A program made the translations under genes and the position numbers. Positions 51,472-59,562 of a stretch of DNA of 64,000 bases are shown here, piece after piece. Below the pieces are notes generated by a model. The model searched no databases. It was not told the origin of the DNA and saw only the letters and a program-made list of their open reading frames with translations. Source of the DNA: Streptomyces sp. CB02400 (GTDB lineage Bacteria; Actinomycetota; Actinomycetes; Streptomycetales; Streptomycetaceae); the NCBI RefSeq assembly GCF_001905725.1, contig NZ_LIWB01000001.1, forward strand, positions 803,871 to 867,870. Direction: 5' to 3'. The stretch's first letter is position 1. The number at the start of each line of letters is the position of its first letter.

Positions 51472-51582
51472 TCAGTTCTTGCTCAGGATCAGCCGGTCGT
51501 TCCCGGACCGGCCCAGGAGCCCGGTCTCCTTGCGGAACGTACCGAGACGTACGAGGGTCGGCGCTTCGTATGCCTTCTTCAT
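51472..51582 (-). CDS. Lasso peptide precursor, citrulassin family; core LLGRSGNDRLILSKN
   Basis: A 36-residue precursor. Leader residues 1-21 carry the B1 motif YEAPTLVRLGTFRKET with Thr at -2 and Gly at -1. The predicted core is residues 22-36, LLGRSGNDRLILSKN. Leu1 and Asp8 would close an 8-residue macrolactam ring with a seven-residue tail through it. The core matches the citrulassin pattern LLGxxGNDRLxLSKN, in which Arg9 is deiminated to citrulline by an unlinked enzyme. GGAG lies about 5 nt before ATG 51582. The longer in-frame extension to 51699 has no leader-like character. Confidence 0.94.
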   Translation of the reverse strand: MKKAYEAPTLVRLGTFRKETGLLGRSGNDRLILSKN

Positions 51583-51934
51583 GACTCTCCTCGCGTGCTG
51601 GTTGCTCGGCCCGCTCCCCTCTTCGACCTGCCCGTGACTCATCGGGAGCCCGGGCGAGGAGCGGCGCGGCACCCAGCTAGCGGCAGAACTGCCGGACAAG
51701 GCAAGAAGATCCAGAAAAATATGACTGTGTGCAAAATGCCTGGTGATTCCGCTTACGGGTCGGCCTGACTCCGTCCTTTCAGGTGCGGTATGCGTGTGTT
51801 GATCACTCCGCTGTCTCTAGGGAGAAACGTTTCCACCTCGCCTTCCGTGCCGCATCGCCCGCCCGGTGCGCCGGTCCGGGCGAGTGCGTGGAAGGGGAGC
51901 CGCCGGGGCGCGCTCACGAGCTTCGGCGTGCACT
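51583..51934. promoter_or_regulatory. Promoter region of the lasso operon
   Basis: About 350 bp without a gene. An AT-rich patch (about 51705-51740, containing ATATGAC and AAAAATAT) stands out upstream of the precursor and probably holds the promoter, but no -35/-10 pair with good spacing could be assigned with confidence. Confidence 0.4.
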
Positions 51935-51972
51935 GCCCGCCTCCGCTTCGTGCGGGCGAAGGGGAGGCGGGC
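51935..51972 (-). terminator. Hairpin terminator of the methionine aminopeptidase gene
   Basis: Perfect 10-bp arms GCCCGCCTCC / GGAGGCGGGC with an 18-nt loop, beginning 5 bp beyond the map stop codon on the minus strand. It separates map from the lasso operon. Confidence 0.75.
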
Positions 51973-51976
51973 GTTC

Positions 51977-52753
51977 TCACGCGGCTCGGCGGGCCGTCAG
52001 GACACGCGGTCCGTTCTCGGTGATCGCGACCGTGTGTTCCGTGTGGGCGGCGCGGGAGCCGTCGTCGGTGCGGAGGGTCCAGCCGTCCGGGGCGGCGTGG
52101 TACGTGTCGGTGCCGCCCGCGATCAGCATGGGTTCGATCGCGAACACCATGCCGTGCCGCAGGGGCATGCCCCGGCCCGGCCGGCCCTCGTTCGGCACGC
52201 CCGGGTCCTCGTGCATGCGGCGGCCGATGCCGTGGCCGCCGAAGTCCTCCATGATGCCGTACCCCCCGGCGCGGCACACCGTGCCGATCGCGTGCGCGAT
52301 GTCGCCGATGCGGTTGCCGACGACGGCCGCCTCGATGCCCGCCGCGAGCGCCCGCTCGGCGGTCTCGATCAGCGTCACGTCGGCCGGGCGCGGGGTGCCC
52401 ACGGTGAAACTGATCGCCGAGTCCCCGGCCCAGCCGCCCAGCTGGGCACCGCAGTCGATCGAGACGAGGTCCCCGTCGCGCAGCCGGTAGCCGTCCGGGA
52501 TGCCGTGCACGATCGCGTCGTTCACGGACGCGCAGATCACGGCCGGGAACGGGGTCGGCGCGAAGGAGGGCCGGTAGCCCAGGAAGGGCGAGGTCGCACC
52601 CGCCGCGCGCAGCACGTCCCGTGCCACCTGGTCCAGCTCCAGCAGGGAAACGCCCACGTCGGCGGCGTTCCGTACGGCCGTCAGCGCGCTCGCGACGACC
52701 TGGCCCGCCTCGTACATGGCATCGATCGATGTGTCGGTCTTCAGCTCCACCAT
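51977..52753 (-). CDS. map: Type I methionine aminopeptidase
   Basis: A 258-residue pita-bread metallopeptidase: CASVNDAIVHGIPD, the metal ligands in VSIDCGAQLGGWAGDSAISF, FGGHGIGRRMHEDPGVPN (His) and FAIEPML plus HTEHTVAI (Glu). It removes N-terminal Met from new proteins. No ribosome site precedes the ATG; instead TATAGT lies exactly 7 nt upstream, so the mRNA is probably leaderless. It is divergent from a small XRE regulator; the pairing suggests regulated, possibly secondary Map. Confidence 0.95.
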   Translation of the reverse strand: MVELKTDTSIDAMYEAGQVVASALTAVRNAADVGVSLLELDQVARDVLRAAGATSPFLGYRPSFAPTPFPAVICASVNDAIVHGIPDGYRLRDGDLVSIDCGAQLGGWAGDSAISFTVGTPRPADVTLIETAERALAAGIEAAVVGNRIGDIAHAIGTVCRAGGYGIMEDFGGHGIGRRMHEDPGVPNEGRPGRGMPLRHGMVFAIEPMLIAGGTDTYHAAPDGWTLRTDDGSRAAHTEHTVAITENGPRVLTARRAA

Positions 52754-52760
52754 GCCAATT

Positions 52761-52779
52761 ACTATACCGGTATTAGAAT
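52761..52779. promoter_or_regulatory. Overlapping divergent leaderless promoters around palindrome ATACCGGTAT
   Basis: Minus-strand -10 TATAGT (52766-52761) lies 7 nt before the map ATG. Plus-strand -10 TAGAAT (52774-52779) lies 7 nt before the XRE ATG. A perfect 10-bp palindrome ATACCGGTAT (52764-52773) sits between and partly inside them. One bound dimer would block both promoters. Confidence 0.72.
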
Positions 52780-52786
52780 GGGTGCC

Positions 52787-53056
52787 ATGGTGCGCACCCC
52801 CTTGACCCCCGAAGAGCGCGAACGCGGCGAGCGGCTCGGCCGACTGCTGCGCGAGGCGCGCGGCGGCCGCAGCATGGCCGAGATCGCGGCGAACGCCGGC
52901 ATCTCCGCGGAGACCCTCCGCAAGATCGAGACGGGGCGTGCCCCGACCCCGGCCTTCTTCACGGTGGCCGCGCTGGCCGGCACGCTCGGTCTGTCGATGG
53001 ACGAGCTCGTGGGGCGCTGCGCCCCCACCGCGCCGAGCACGTCGATCGCCGCCTGA
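52787..53056 (+). CDS. Small XRE-family transcriptional regulator
   Basis: An 89-residue helix-turn-helix protein: LGRLLREARGGRSMAEIAAN, AGISAETLRKIETGRAPTPA and FTVAALAGTLGLSMDELVGR make a complete Cro/C1 domain with little else. ATG 52787 fits the leaderless promoter exactly; ATG 52778 upstream falls inside the -10 and is unlikely. It probably binds the palindrome between itself and map, regulating both. Confidence 0.9.
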   Translation: MVRTPLTPEERERGERLGRLLREARGGRSMAEIAANAGISAETLRKIETGRAPTPAFFTVAALAGTLGLSMDELVGRCAPTAPSTSIAA

Positions 53057-53321
53057 GTCCGGTCCCGGCGCGCGGTCCCGGTTCCGGCCCCGGCGCGCGG
53101 TACACGGCCCGCGTCCCGCCTGCGCGAGGCGCGGGCTCCGCTGGACGTCCGCGTTCGGGCACGCGCATCCGACGGCGCGGCCCGCCAGCCGCCCCCGACG
53201 GCGCGCCCCGCCCGCCGCCCGCGTCGCCGGATGCACCGCCCGGCCGGGCTCCGGTGCCGCGGGCGACTCACCCACAGGGGTGTGAAACGGCGTCGACTCC
53301 ACGGCCGCGGCGACGATGGTC
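53057..53321. other. Intergenic stretch between the XRE gene and the pyrimidine operon promoter
   Basis: GC-rich, no convincing frame; nothing recognised before the promoter at 53322. Confidence 0.4.
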
Positions 53322-53384
53322 TTGGCAAGGCCGCCCGAGAGGCTTACGTTCGTCCCTCTACGGCCGTTTCTACGGGCGTAGAGG
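53322..53384 (+). promoter_or_regulatory. Promoter and 30-bp inverted-repeat operator of the pyrimidine catabolism operon
   Basis: TTGGCA (53322-53327) and TACGTT (53345-53350) are 17 bp apart, a good vegetative promoter. An inverted repeat CCTCTACG (53355-53362) ... CGTAGAGG (53377-53384) covers the expected start of transcription, a classic repressor position. The first gene starts 28 bp further on. Confidence 0.65.
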
Positions 53385-53412
53385 CTCTGACGTCGTGTCG
53401 AAGGAGCAGCTC

Positions 53413-54255
53413 ATGGCCAACGTCGTACGTGCCGCTCTGGTCCAGGCCACCTGGACCGGTGACACCGAGTCCATGCTGGCGAAACACGAGGAGCACGCCC
53501 GTGAGGCCGCCCGGCGGGGCGCGAAGGTCATCGGGTTCCAGGAGGTGTTCAACGCCCCCTACTTCTGTCAGGTCCAGGATCCCGAGCACTACCGCTGGGC
53601 CGAGCCCGTGCCCGACGGGCCGACCGTCCACCGGATGCGGGAGCTGGCCCGCGAGACCGGCATGGTGATCGTCGTGCCGGTGTTCGAGGTCGAGCAGTCG
53701 GGCTACTACTACAACACCGCCGCCGTGATCGACGCCGACGGCACCGTCCTCGGCAAGTACCGCAAGCACCACATCCCGCAGGTCAAGGGTTTCTGGGAGA
53801 AGTTCTACTTCCGGCCCGGCAACCTGGGCTGGCCCGTCTTCGACACCGCCGTCGGCAAGGTCGGCGTCTACATCTGCTACGACCGCCACTTCCCGGAGGG
53901 CTGGCGGCAACTCGGCATCAACGGCGCCCAGTTGGTCTACAACCCGTCCGCCACGCACCGCGGCCTCTCGTCCCACCTGTGGCGGCTGGAGCAGCCGGCG
54001 GCGGCCGTCGCCAACGAGTACTTCGTCGCCGCGATCAACCGTGTGGGCGTGGAGGAGTACGGCGACAACGACTTCTACGGCACCTCGTACTTCGTCGACC
54101 CGCGCGGGCAGTTCGTCGGCGACGTCGCCAGCGACAGCAAGGAGGAACTCGTGGTCCGCGACCTGGACTTCGACCTCATCGAGGAGGTGCGGCAGCAGTG
54201 GGCCTTCTACCGCGACCGCCGCCCCGACGCCTACGAGGGGCTGGTACGGCCGTGA
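53413..54255 (+). CDS. Nitrilase-superfamily amidohydrolase, probable beta-ureidopropionase
   Basis: A 280-residue C-N hydrolase with the Glu-Lys-Cys triad: Glu in VIGFQEVFNAPY, Lys in YRKHHIPQVKGFWEKFYF, and Cys in VGVYICYDRHFPEGWR. The YF-x-FRPGN insertion is typical of N-carbamoyl-beta-alanine or N-carbamoylputrescine amidases. Placed with dihydropyrimidinase, it should release beta-alanine (or aminoisobutyrate), CO2 and ammonia from the ureido acid. AAGGAG lies 6 nt before ATG 53413. First gene of the operon. Confidence 0.9.
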   Translation: MANVVRAALVQATWTGDTESMLAKHEEHAREAARRGAKVIGFQEVFNAPYFCQVQDPEHYRWAEPVPDGPTVHRMRELARETGMVIVVPVFEVEQSGYYYNTAAVIDADGTVLGKYRKHHIPQVKGFWEKFYFRPGNLGWPVFDTAVGKVGVYICYDRHFPEGWRQLGINGAQLVYNPSATHRGLSSHLWRLEQPAAAVANEYFVAAINRVGVEEYGDNDFYGTSYFVDPRGQFVGDVASDSKEELVVRDLDFDLIEEVRQQWAFYRDRRPDAYEGLVRP

Positions 54256-55538
54256 CCGACGACCTGCTGGGCCGCCACCGGTCCGTGCTCCCCGACTGGC
54301 TCGCCCTCTACTACGAGGAGCCCATCGAGATCACCCACGGCGAGGGCCGCCACGTCTGGGACTCCGACGGCAACCGCTACCTCGACTTCTTCGGCGGCAT
54401 CCTCACCACCATGACCGCCCACGCCCTGCCCGAGGTCACCAAGGCGGTGAGCGACCAGGCCGGGCGGATCGTCCACTCCTCCACCCTCTACCTCAACCGG
54501 CAGATGGTGGAACTCGCCGAGCGCATCGCCCAGTTGAGCGGCATCCCGGACGCCCGGGTCTTCTTCACCACCTCCGGCACCGAGGCCAACGACACCGCCC
54601 TGCTGCTCGCCACCGCCTACCGGAACAGCAACACGATCCTGGCGATGCGCAACAGCTACCACGGCCGCTCCTTCAGCTCGGTCGGCATCACCGGCAACCG
54701 CGGCTGGTCCCCGACCTCGCTCTCCCCGCTCCAGACGCTGTACGTCCACGGCGGCGTGCGCACCCGGGGCCCGTTCGCCGCGCTCGACGACTACGACTTC
54801 GTCGCGGCCTGCGTCGACGACCTGAAGGACCTCCTCGGCCACACCCGCCCGCCCGCCGCGCTGATCGCCGAGCCGATCCAGGGCGTCGGCGGCTTCACCT
54901 CGCCGCCCGACGGACTGTACGCGGCCTTCCGCGAGGTGCTGCACGAGCGGGGCATCCTGTGGATCGCCGACGAGGTGCAGACCGGCTGGGGCCGCACCGG
55001 CGAGCACTTCTGGGGCTGGCAGGCCCACGGCCGCGGCGGCCCCCCGGACATGCTGACCTTCGCCAAGGGCATCGGCAACGGCATGTCCATCGGCGGGGTC
55101 GTCGCCCGCTCCGAGATCATGAACTGCCTGGACGCCAACAGCATTTCGACGTTCGGCGGCACCCAGATCACCATGGCGGCCGGCCTGGCCAACCTCAACT
55201 ACCTGCTGGAGCACGACCTCCAGGGCAACGCCCGCCGGGTCGGCGGCCTGCTCATCGAGCGGCTGCGGGCCGCCGCCGCCCACGTCCCCGCCGTACGCGA
55301 GGTGCGCGGGCGCGGGCTGATGATCGGCATCGAGCTGGCGAGACCCGGCACCGACGAGGCCGATCCGGCGGCCGCGTCCGCCGTCCTGGAGGCGGCCCGC
55401 GCGGGCGGTCTGCTCATCGGCAAGGGCGGCGGCCACAACACCAGCGCCCTGCGCGTCGCCCCGCCGCTCTCCCTCAACGTCGCGGAGGCCGAGGAGGGCG
55501 CCGAGATCCTCGAACGCGCCCTGCGGAGCACGTCGTAG
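54252..55538 (+). CDS. Class III PLP-dependent aminotransferase (beta-alanine type by context)
   Basis: A 428-residue class III aminotransferase: TSGTEANDTALLLAT (phosphate-cup motif), YHGRSFSS, LIAEPIQGVGGF, IADEVQTGWGRTG (Asp contacting PLP) and the Schiff-base Lys in LTFAKGIGNGMS. In this operon it likely deaminates beta-alanine or 3-aminoisobutyrate to the semialdehyde. Its GTG overlaps the previous stop (GTGA). Confidence 0.9.
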   Translation: MTDDLLGRHRSVLPDWLALYYEEPIEITHGEGRHVWDSDGNRYLDFFGGILTTMTAHALPEVTKAVSDQAGRIVHSSTLYLNRQMVELAERIAQLSGIPDARVFFTTSGTEANDTALLLATAYRNSNTILAMRNSYHGRSFSSVGITGNRGWSPTSLSPLQTLYVHGGVRTRGPFAALDDYDFVAACVDDLKDLLGHTRPPAALIAEPIQGVGGFTSPPDGLYAAFREVLHERGILWIADEVQTGWGRTGEHFWGWQAHGRGGPPDMLTFAKGIGNGMSIGGVVARSEIMNCLDANSISTFGGTQITMAAGLANLNYLLEHDLQGNARRVGGLLIERLRAAAAHVPAVREVRGRGLMIGIELARPGTDEADPAAASAVLEAARAGGLLIGKGGGHNTSALRVAPPLSLNVAEAEEGAEILERALRSTS

Positions 55539-55590
55539 CACCGGCTCGCAGAGCTCGTAGCGCTCGTATCGCTCGTAGAGAGGGAGCAGC

Positions 55591-56994
55591 ATGAGCAGCC
55601 GCACCGTCATCCGCGGTGGCCTCGTCATCACCGCCTCCGACGAGATCCACGCCGACGTCCTGATCGAGGACGGCCGCGTCGCCGCCCTCGCCGCCTCAGC
55701 CACCCCGGCCGCCGACGCCTTCACCGCCGACCGGACCATCGACGCCACCGGCAAGTACGTCATCCCGGGCGGGGTCGACGCCCACACCCACATGGAGCTG
55801 CCGTTCGGCGGCACCTTCGCCTCCGACACCTTCGAGACCGGCACCCGGGCCGCCGCCTGGGGCGGTACGACCACCGTCGTCGACTTCGCCGTGCAGAGCG
55901 TCGGCCAGTCCCTGCGCCGGGGCCTGGACGCCTGGCACGCCAAGGCCGAGGGCACCTGCGCCATCGACTACGGCTTCCACATGATCGTCTCGGACGTCAA
56001 CGCCGAGACGCTGAAGGAAATGGACCTTCTGGTGGAAGAGGGAGTCACGTCATTCAAGCAATTCATGGCGTATCCAGGGGTTTTCTACTCCGACGACGGT
56101 CAGATCCTGCGCGCCATGCAGCGCTCCGCCGAGAACGGCGGGCTGATCATGATGCACGCCGAGAACGGCATCGCCATCGACGTGCTCGTCGAACAGGCCC
56201 TCGCCCGCGGCGAGACCGACCCCCGCTACCACGGTGAAGTGCGCAAGGCGCTCCTCGAGGCCGAGGCCACCCACCGCGCCATCCGGCTCGCCCAGGTCGC
56301 CGGGGCCCCGCTGTACGTCGTGCACGTCTCCGCGACCGAGGCGGTCGCCGAGCTGGCGCGGGCCCGCGACGAGGGCCTGAACGTCTTCGGCGAGACCTGT
56401 CCGCAGTACCTGTTCCTCTCCACCGACAACCTCGCCGAGCCCGGCTTCGAGGGCGCCAAGTACGTGTGCAGCACCCCGCTCAGGCCCAAGGAGCACCAGG
56501 CCGCACTGTGGCGGGGCCTGCGCACCAACGACCTCCAGGTGGTCTCCACCGACCACTGCCCCTTCTGCTTCACGGGCCAGAAGGAACTCGGCCGGGGCGA
56601 CTTCTCCAAGATCCCCAACGGTCTCCCCGGCGTGGAGAACCGCATGGACCTGCTCCACCAGGCCGTCCTCGACGGACACATCTCCCGCCGCCGCTGGATC
56701 GAGATCGCCTGCGCCACACCGGCCCGGATGTTCGGCCTGTACCCGAAGAAGGGCACCATCGCGCCTGGCGCCGACGCCGACGTCGTCATCTACGACCCGG
56801 GCGCCGAGCAGGTCATGTCCGCCGGCACCCACCACATGAACGTCGACTACTCGGCCTACGAGGGCAAGCGGGTCACCGGCCGCGTCGAGACCGTCCTCTC
56901 GCGCGGCGTCCCCGTCATCACCGACCGGGAGTACACCGGGCGGGCCGGACACGGCGTCTACACCCCGCGGTCCACCTGTCAGTACCTCACCTAG
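55591..56994 (+). CDS. Dihydropyrimidinase (D-hydantoinase family)
   Basis: A 467-residue cyclic amidohydrolase with binuclear zinc site: GGVDAHTHMELPFGG (HxH), carboxylated Lys in VTSFKQFMAYPG, His in MMHAENG and YVVHVSATEA, and the Asp in VVSTDHCPF. It opens dihydrouracil/dihydrothymine rings. A GAGAGGGAGC ribosome site precedes ATG 55591. Confidence 0.94.
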   Translation: MSSRTVIRGGLVITASDEIHADVLIEDGRVAALAASATPAADAFTADRTIDATGKYVIPGGVDAHTHMELPFGGTFASDTFETGTRAAAWGGTTTVVDFAVQSVGQSLRRGLDAWHAKAEGTCAIDYGFHMIVSDVNAETLKEMDLLVEEGVTSFKQFMAYPGVFYSDDGQILRAMQRSAENGGLIMMHAENGIAIDVLVEQALARGETDPRYHGEVRKALLEAEATHRAIRLAQVAGAPLYVVHVSATEAVAELARARDEGLNVFGETCPQYLFLSTDNLAEPGFEGAKYVCSTPLRPKEHQAALWRGLRTNDLQVVSTDHCPFCFTGQKELGRGDFSKIPNGLPGVENRMDLLHQAVLDGHISRRRWIEIACATPARMFGLYPKKGTIAPGADADVVIYDPGAEQVMSAGTHHMNVDYSAYEGKRVTGRVETVLSRGVPVITDREYTGRAGHGVYTPRSTCQYLT

Positions 56995-57005
56995 GAGAGC
57001 CGCGC

Positions 57006-58007
57006 ATGGACTTCGGACTCGTCCTGCAGACCGACCCGCCGGCCTCACGGGTCGTCAGCCTGATGAAGCGCGCCGAGCGCAACGGCTTCACCCACGGCTG
57101 GACCTTCGACTCCGCCGTACTGTGGCAGGAACCCTTCGTGATCTACAGCCAGATCCTGGCCAACACCACGAAACTGAAGGTCGGCCCGATGGTCACCAAC
57201 CCGGGCACCCGCACCTGGGAGGTCACCGCCTCCACCTTCGCCACCCTCAACGACATGTACGGCAACCGCACCGTCTGCGGCATCGGCCGCGGCGACTCCG
57301 CGATGCGCGTCGCCGGACGCAGACCCAACACCCTGGCCCGCCTCGGCGAGGCCATCGACGCGATCCGCGACCTCGCCGAAGGGCGCGAGGCCGAGGTCGA
57401 CGGGCAGCCGCTGCGGATCCCGTGGGTGCGGGACGGCAGGCTGCCCGTCTGGATGGCCGCGTACGGGCCGAAGGCGCTCGCCCTCGCCGGACGCAAGGCC
57501 GACGGCTTCATCCTCCAGCTCGCCGACCCGTACCTGACCGAGTGGATGGTGAAGGCCGTACGCGCCGCCGCCGTGGAGGCGGGGCGCGACCCCGCCTCCG
57601 TCACCGTCTGCGTCGCCGCCCCCGCGTACGTCGGCGACGACCTGGCGCACGCCCGCGAGCAGTGCCGCTGGTTCGGCGGCATGGTCGGCAACCACGTCGC
57701 CGACCTGGTCGCCCGCTACGGGGAGCACTCCGGCCTGGTCCCCGAGGCGCTGACGTCGTACATCAAGGAACGGCACGGCTACGACTACAGCCACCACGGG
57801 CGGGCCGGCAACCCGTCCACGGACTTCGTCCCCGACGAGATCGTCGACCGGTTCTGCCTGCTCGGCCCGGTCGAGGCGCACATCGAGAAGCTGCGGGCGC
57901 TGCGGGAGCTGGGCGTGGACCAGTTCGCCGTGTACGACATGCACGACGCGCAGGAGACGACGATCGACGCGTACGGCGCGGAGATCATCCCGGCACTCCA
58001 TCCGTAA
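57006..58007 (+). CDS. F420-dependent LLM-class oxidoreductase (TIGR03842-like)
   Basis: A 333-residue luciferase-like monooxygenase-fold protein: MDFGLVLQTDPPASRVVSLM, THGWTFDSAVLWQEPFVI, VGPMVTNPGTRTWEVTASTF and GIGRGDSAMRVAGRRP. These match the subfamily that travels with dihydropyrimidinase genes in actinobacteria. It probably uses F420 or FMN; the reaction is not established. It could supply the reduction or an alternative oxidation step missing from the operon. AGGAG precedes ATG 57006. Confidence 0.85.
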   Translation: MDFGLVLQTDPPASRVVSLMKRAERNGFTHGWTFDSAVLWQEPFVIYSQILANTTKLKVGPMVTNPGTRTWEVTASTFATLNDMYGNRTVCGIGRGDSAMRVAGRRPNTLARLGEAIDAIRDLAEGREAEVDGQPLRIPWVRDGRLPVWMAAYGPKALALAGRKADGFILQLADPYLTEWMVKAVRAAAVEAGRDPASVTVCVAAPAYVGDDLAHAREQCRWFGGMVGNHVADLVARYGEHSGLVPEALTSYIKERHGYDYSHHGRAGNPSTDFVPDEIVDRFCLLGPVEAHIEKLRALRELGVDQFAVYDMHDAQETTIDAYGAEIIPALHP

Positions 58008-58029
58008 CCCTCGCCGAAGGGGCACGCCC

Positions 58030-59550
58030 ATGACCGCGACCGTCCCGCCCACGCCGTCCGACCCACCCATACCCGACCCGGCGGGACGCGTCGAACTTCC
58101 GCCGGGCACCACCCTCACCGACAGCCGCTTCGTCAACGACGACCTGCTGCCCGTCCCGCTGGCCCGCCGCCGCTGGACGACGTACAACTTCACGGCTCTG
58201 TGGGTCGGGATGGCGCACAACATCCCCTCCTGGCTGCTCGCCTCCGGTCTTGTCGCGCTGGGCATGGACTGGAAACAGGCCGTGTTCACCATCGCGCTCG
58301 CCAACGTCATCGTGCTCGCGCCGATGCTGCTGACCGGTCACGCCGGCCCCAAGTACGGCATTCCGTTCCCGGTGCTGGCCCGTGCCTCGTTCGGGCTGCG
58401 CGGCGCCAACCTGCCGGCGCTGATCCGGGCCGGGGTGGCGTGCGCCTGGTTCGGCATCCAGACCTGGATCGGTGGCCAGGGCATCTTCGTGCTGCTCGGC
58501 AAGCTGTTCGGCGGCTGGGCGGAGGCGTCGGAGGTCGGAGGCCAGCCGTGGACGCTGTGGGTGTGCTTCGTGCTGTTCTGGGCCCTCGAACTGGCCATCA
58601 TCCACCGGGGGATGGAGACCCTGCGCCGGTTCGAGAACTGGGCCGCGCCGTTCGTCATCGTGGGCGCGCTGGTGCTGCTGGTCTGGATCGCGAACAAGGC
58701 CGGCGGTCTCGGACCGCTGCTCGACCAGCCCTCGAAGCTCGGCTGGGGCGCCGACTTCTGGCCGGTTTTCTTCCCGTCACTCATGGGCATGATCGCGTTC
58801 TGGTCGACCCTGAGCCTGAACATCCCCGACTTCACCCGCTTCGGCGCGGGCCAGCGCGCCCAGGTCCGGGGCCAGACGCTCGGACTGCCCACCACCATGA
58901 CCCTGTTCGCGCTGCTGTCCGTGTTCGTGACGTCCGGCAGCCAGGCGGTGTACGGGGCCCCGGTGTGGGACCCCGTCGCACTCGCCGGGAAGACGGACAA
59001 CGTCTTCGGGCTGCTCTTCGCCCTGGTGACGGTGCTCGTCGCCACCATCTCGGTGAACATCGCGGCGAACGTGGTGTCACCGGCGTACGACCTGGCGAAC
59101 CTGGCGCCCCGACTGATCAGCTTCCGTACCGGCGCCCTGATCACCGGTGTGGTCGGTGTGCTGATCATGCCGTGGAAGCTCACCGAGACACCCGAGCTGT
59201 ACATCTTCACCTGGCTCGGGCTGGTCGGCGGGCTCCTTGGCACCGTCGCCGGGATCCTCATCGCCGACTACTGGATCATCCGCCGCACCGCCCTGGACCT
59301 GCCTGGCCTGTACACACCCGGCGGGCGGTACTGGTACACCTCCGGATGGAACCTGCGCGCCGTCGCCGCCTTCCTGGTCGGCGGGGTGCTCGCGGTGGGC
59401 GGATCCCACTCGGCCCCGGGGAAGGGACCCTTCCCCGAGGACGGGCTGATCCCCTTCCTGGAGCCCCTCGCGGACTACGGCTGGGCGGTGGGTCTGGCGG
59501 CGTCGCTGGTCGTGTACGTCGCGCTGATGGCGGGCCACCGGCGCGCGTGA
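58030..59550 (+). CDS. NCS1-family nucleobase:cation symporter
   Basis: A 506-residue membrane protein with twelve hydrophobic segments. NCS1 hallmarks are WTTYNFTALWVGMAHNIPSW in TM1, GPKYGIPFPVLARASFGLRG, WFGIQTWIGGQ in TM3 and SLNIPDFTRFG near TM6. It imports uracil, thymine, hydantoin or related bases with Na+ or H+, completing an uptake-plus-degradation operon. It ends 12 bp from the convergent CAP-domain gene. Confidence 0.93.
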   Translation: MTATVPPTPSDPPIPDPAGRVELPPGTTLTDSRFVNDDLLPVPLARRRWTTYNFTALWVGMAHNIPSWLLASGLVALGMDWKQAVFTIALANVIVLAPMLLTGHAGPKYGIPFPVLARASFGLRGANLPALIRAGVACAWFGIQTWIGGQGIFVLLGKLFGGWAEASEVGGQPWTLWVCFVLFWALELAIIHRGMETLRRFENWAAPFVIVGALVLLVWIANKAGGLGPLLDQPSKLGWGADFWPVFFPSLMGMIAFWSTLSLNIPDFTRFGAGQRAQVRGQTLGLPTTMTLFALLSVFVTSGSQAVYGAPVWDPVALAGKTDNVFGLLFALVTVLVATISVNIAANVVSPAYDLANLAPRLISFRTGALITGVVGVLIMPWKLTETPELYIFTWLGLVGGLLGTVAGILIADYWIIRRTALDLPGLYTPGGRYWYTSGWNLRAVAAFLVGGVLAVGGSHSAPGKGPFPEDGLIPFLEPLADYGWAVGLAASLVVYVALMAGHRRA

Positions 59551-59562
59551 GCGTACCGGGGG

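Noticed and set aside
51977..52753. Methionine aminopeptidase as part of the lasso cluster
   Set aside because: It has its own leaderless promoter and a strong terminator before the lasso promoter region; lasso leaders are removed by B2.
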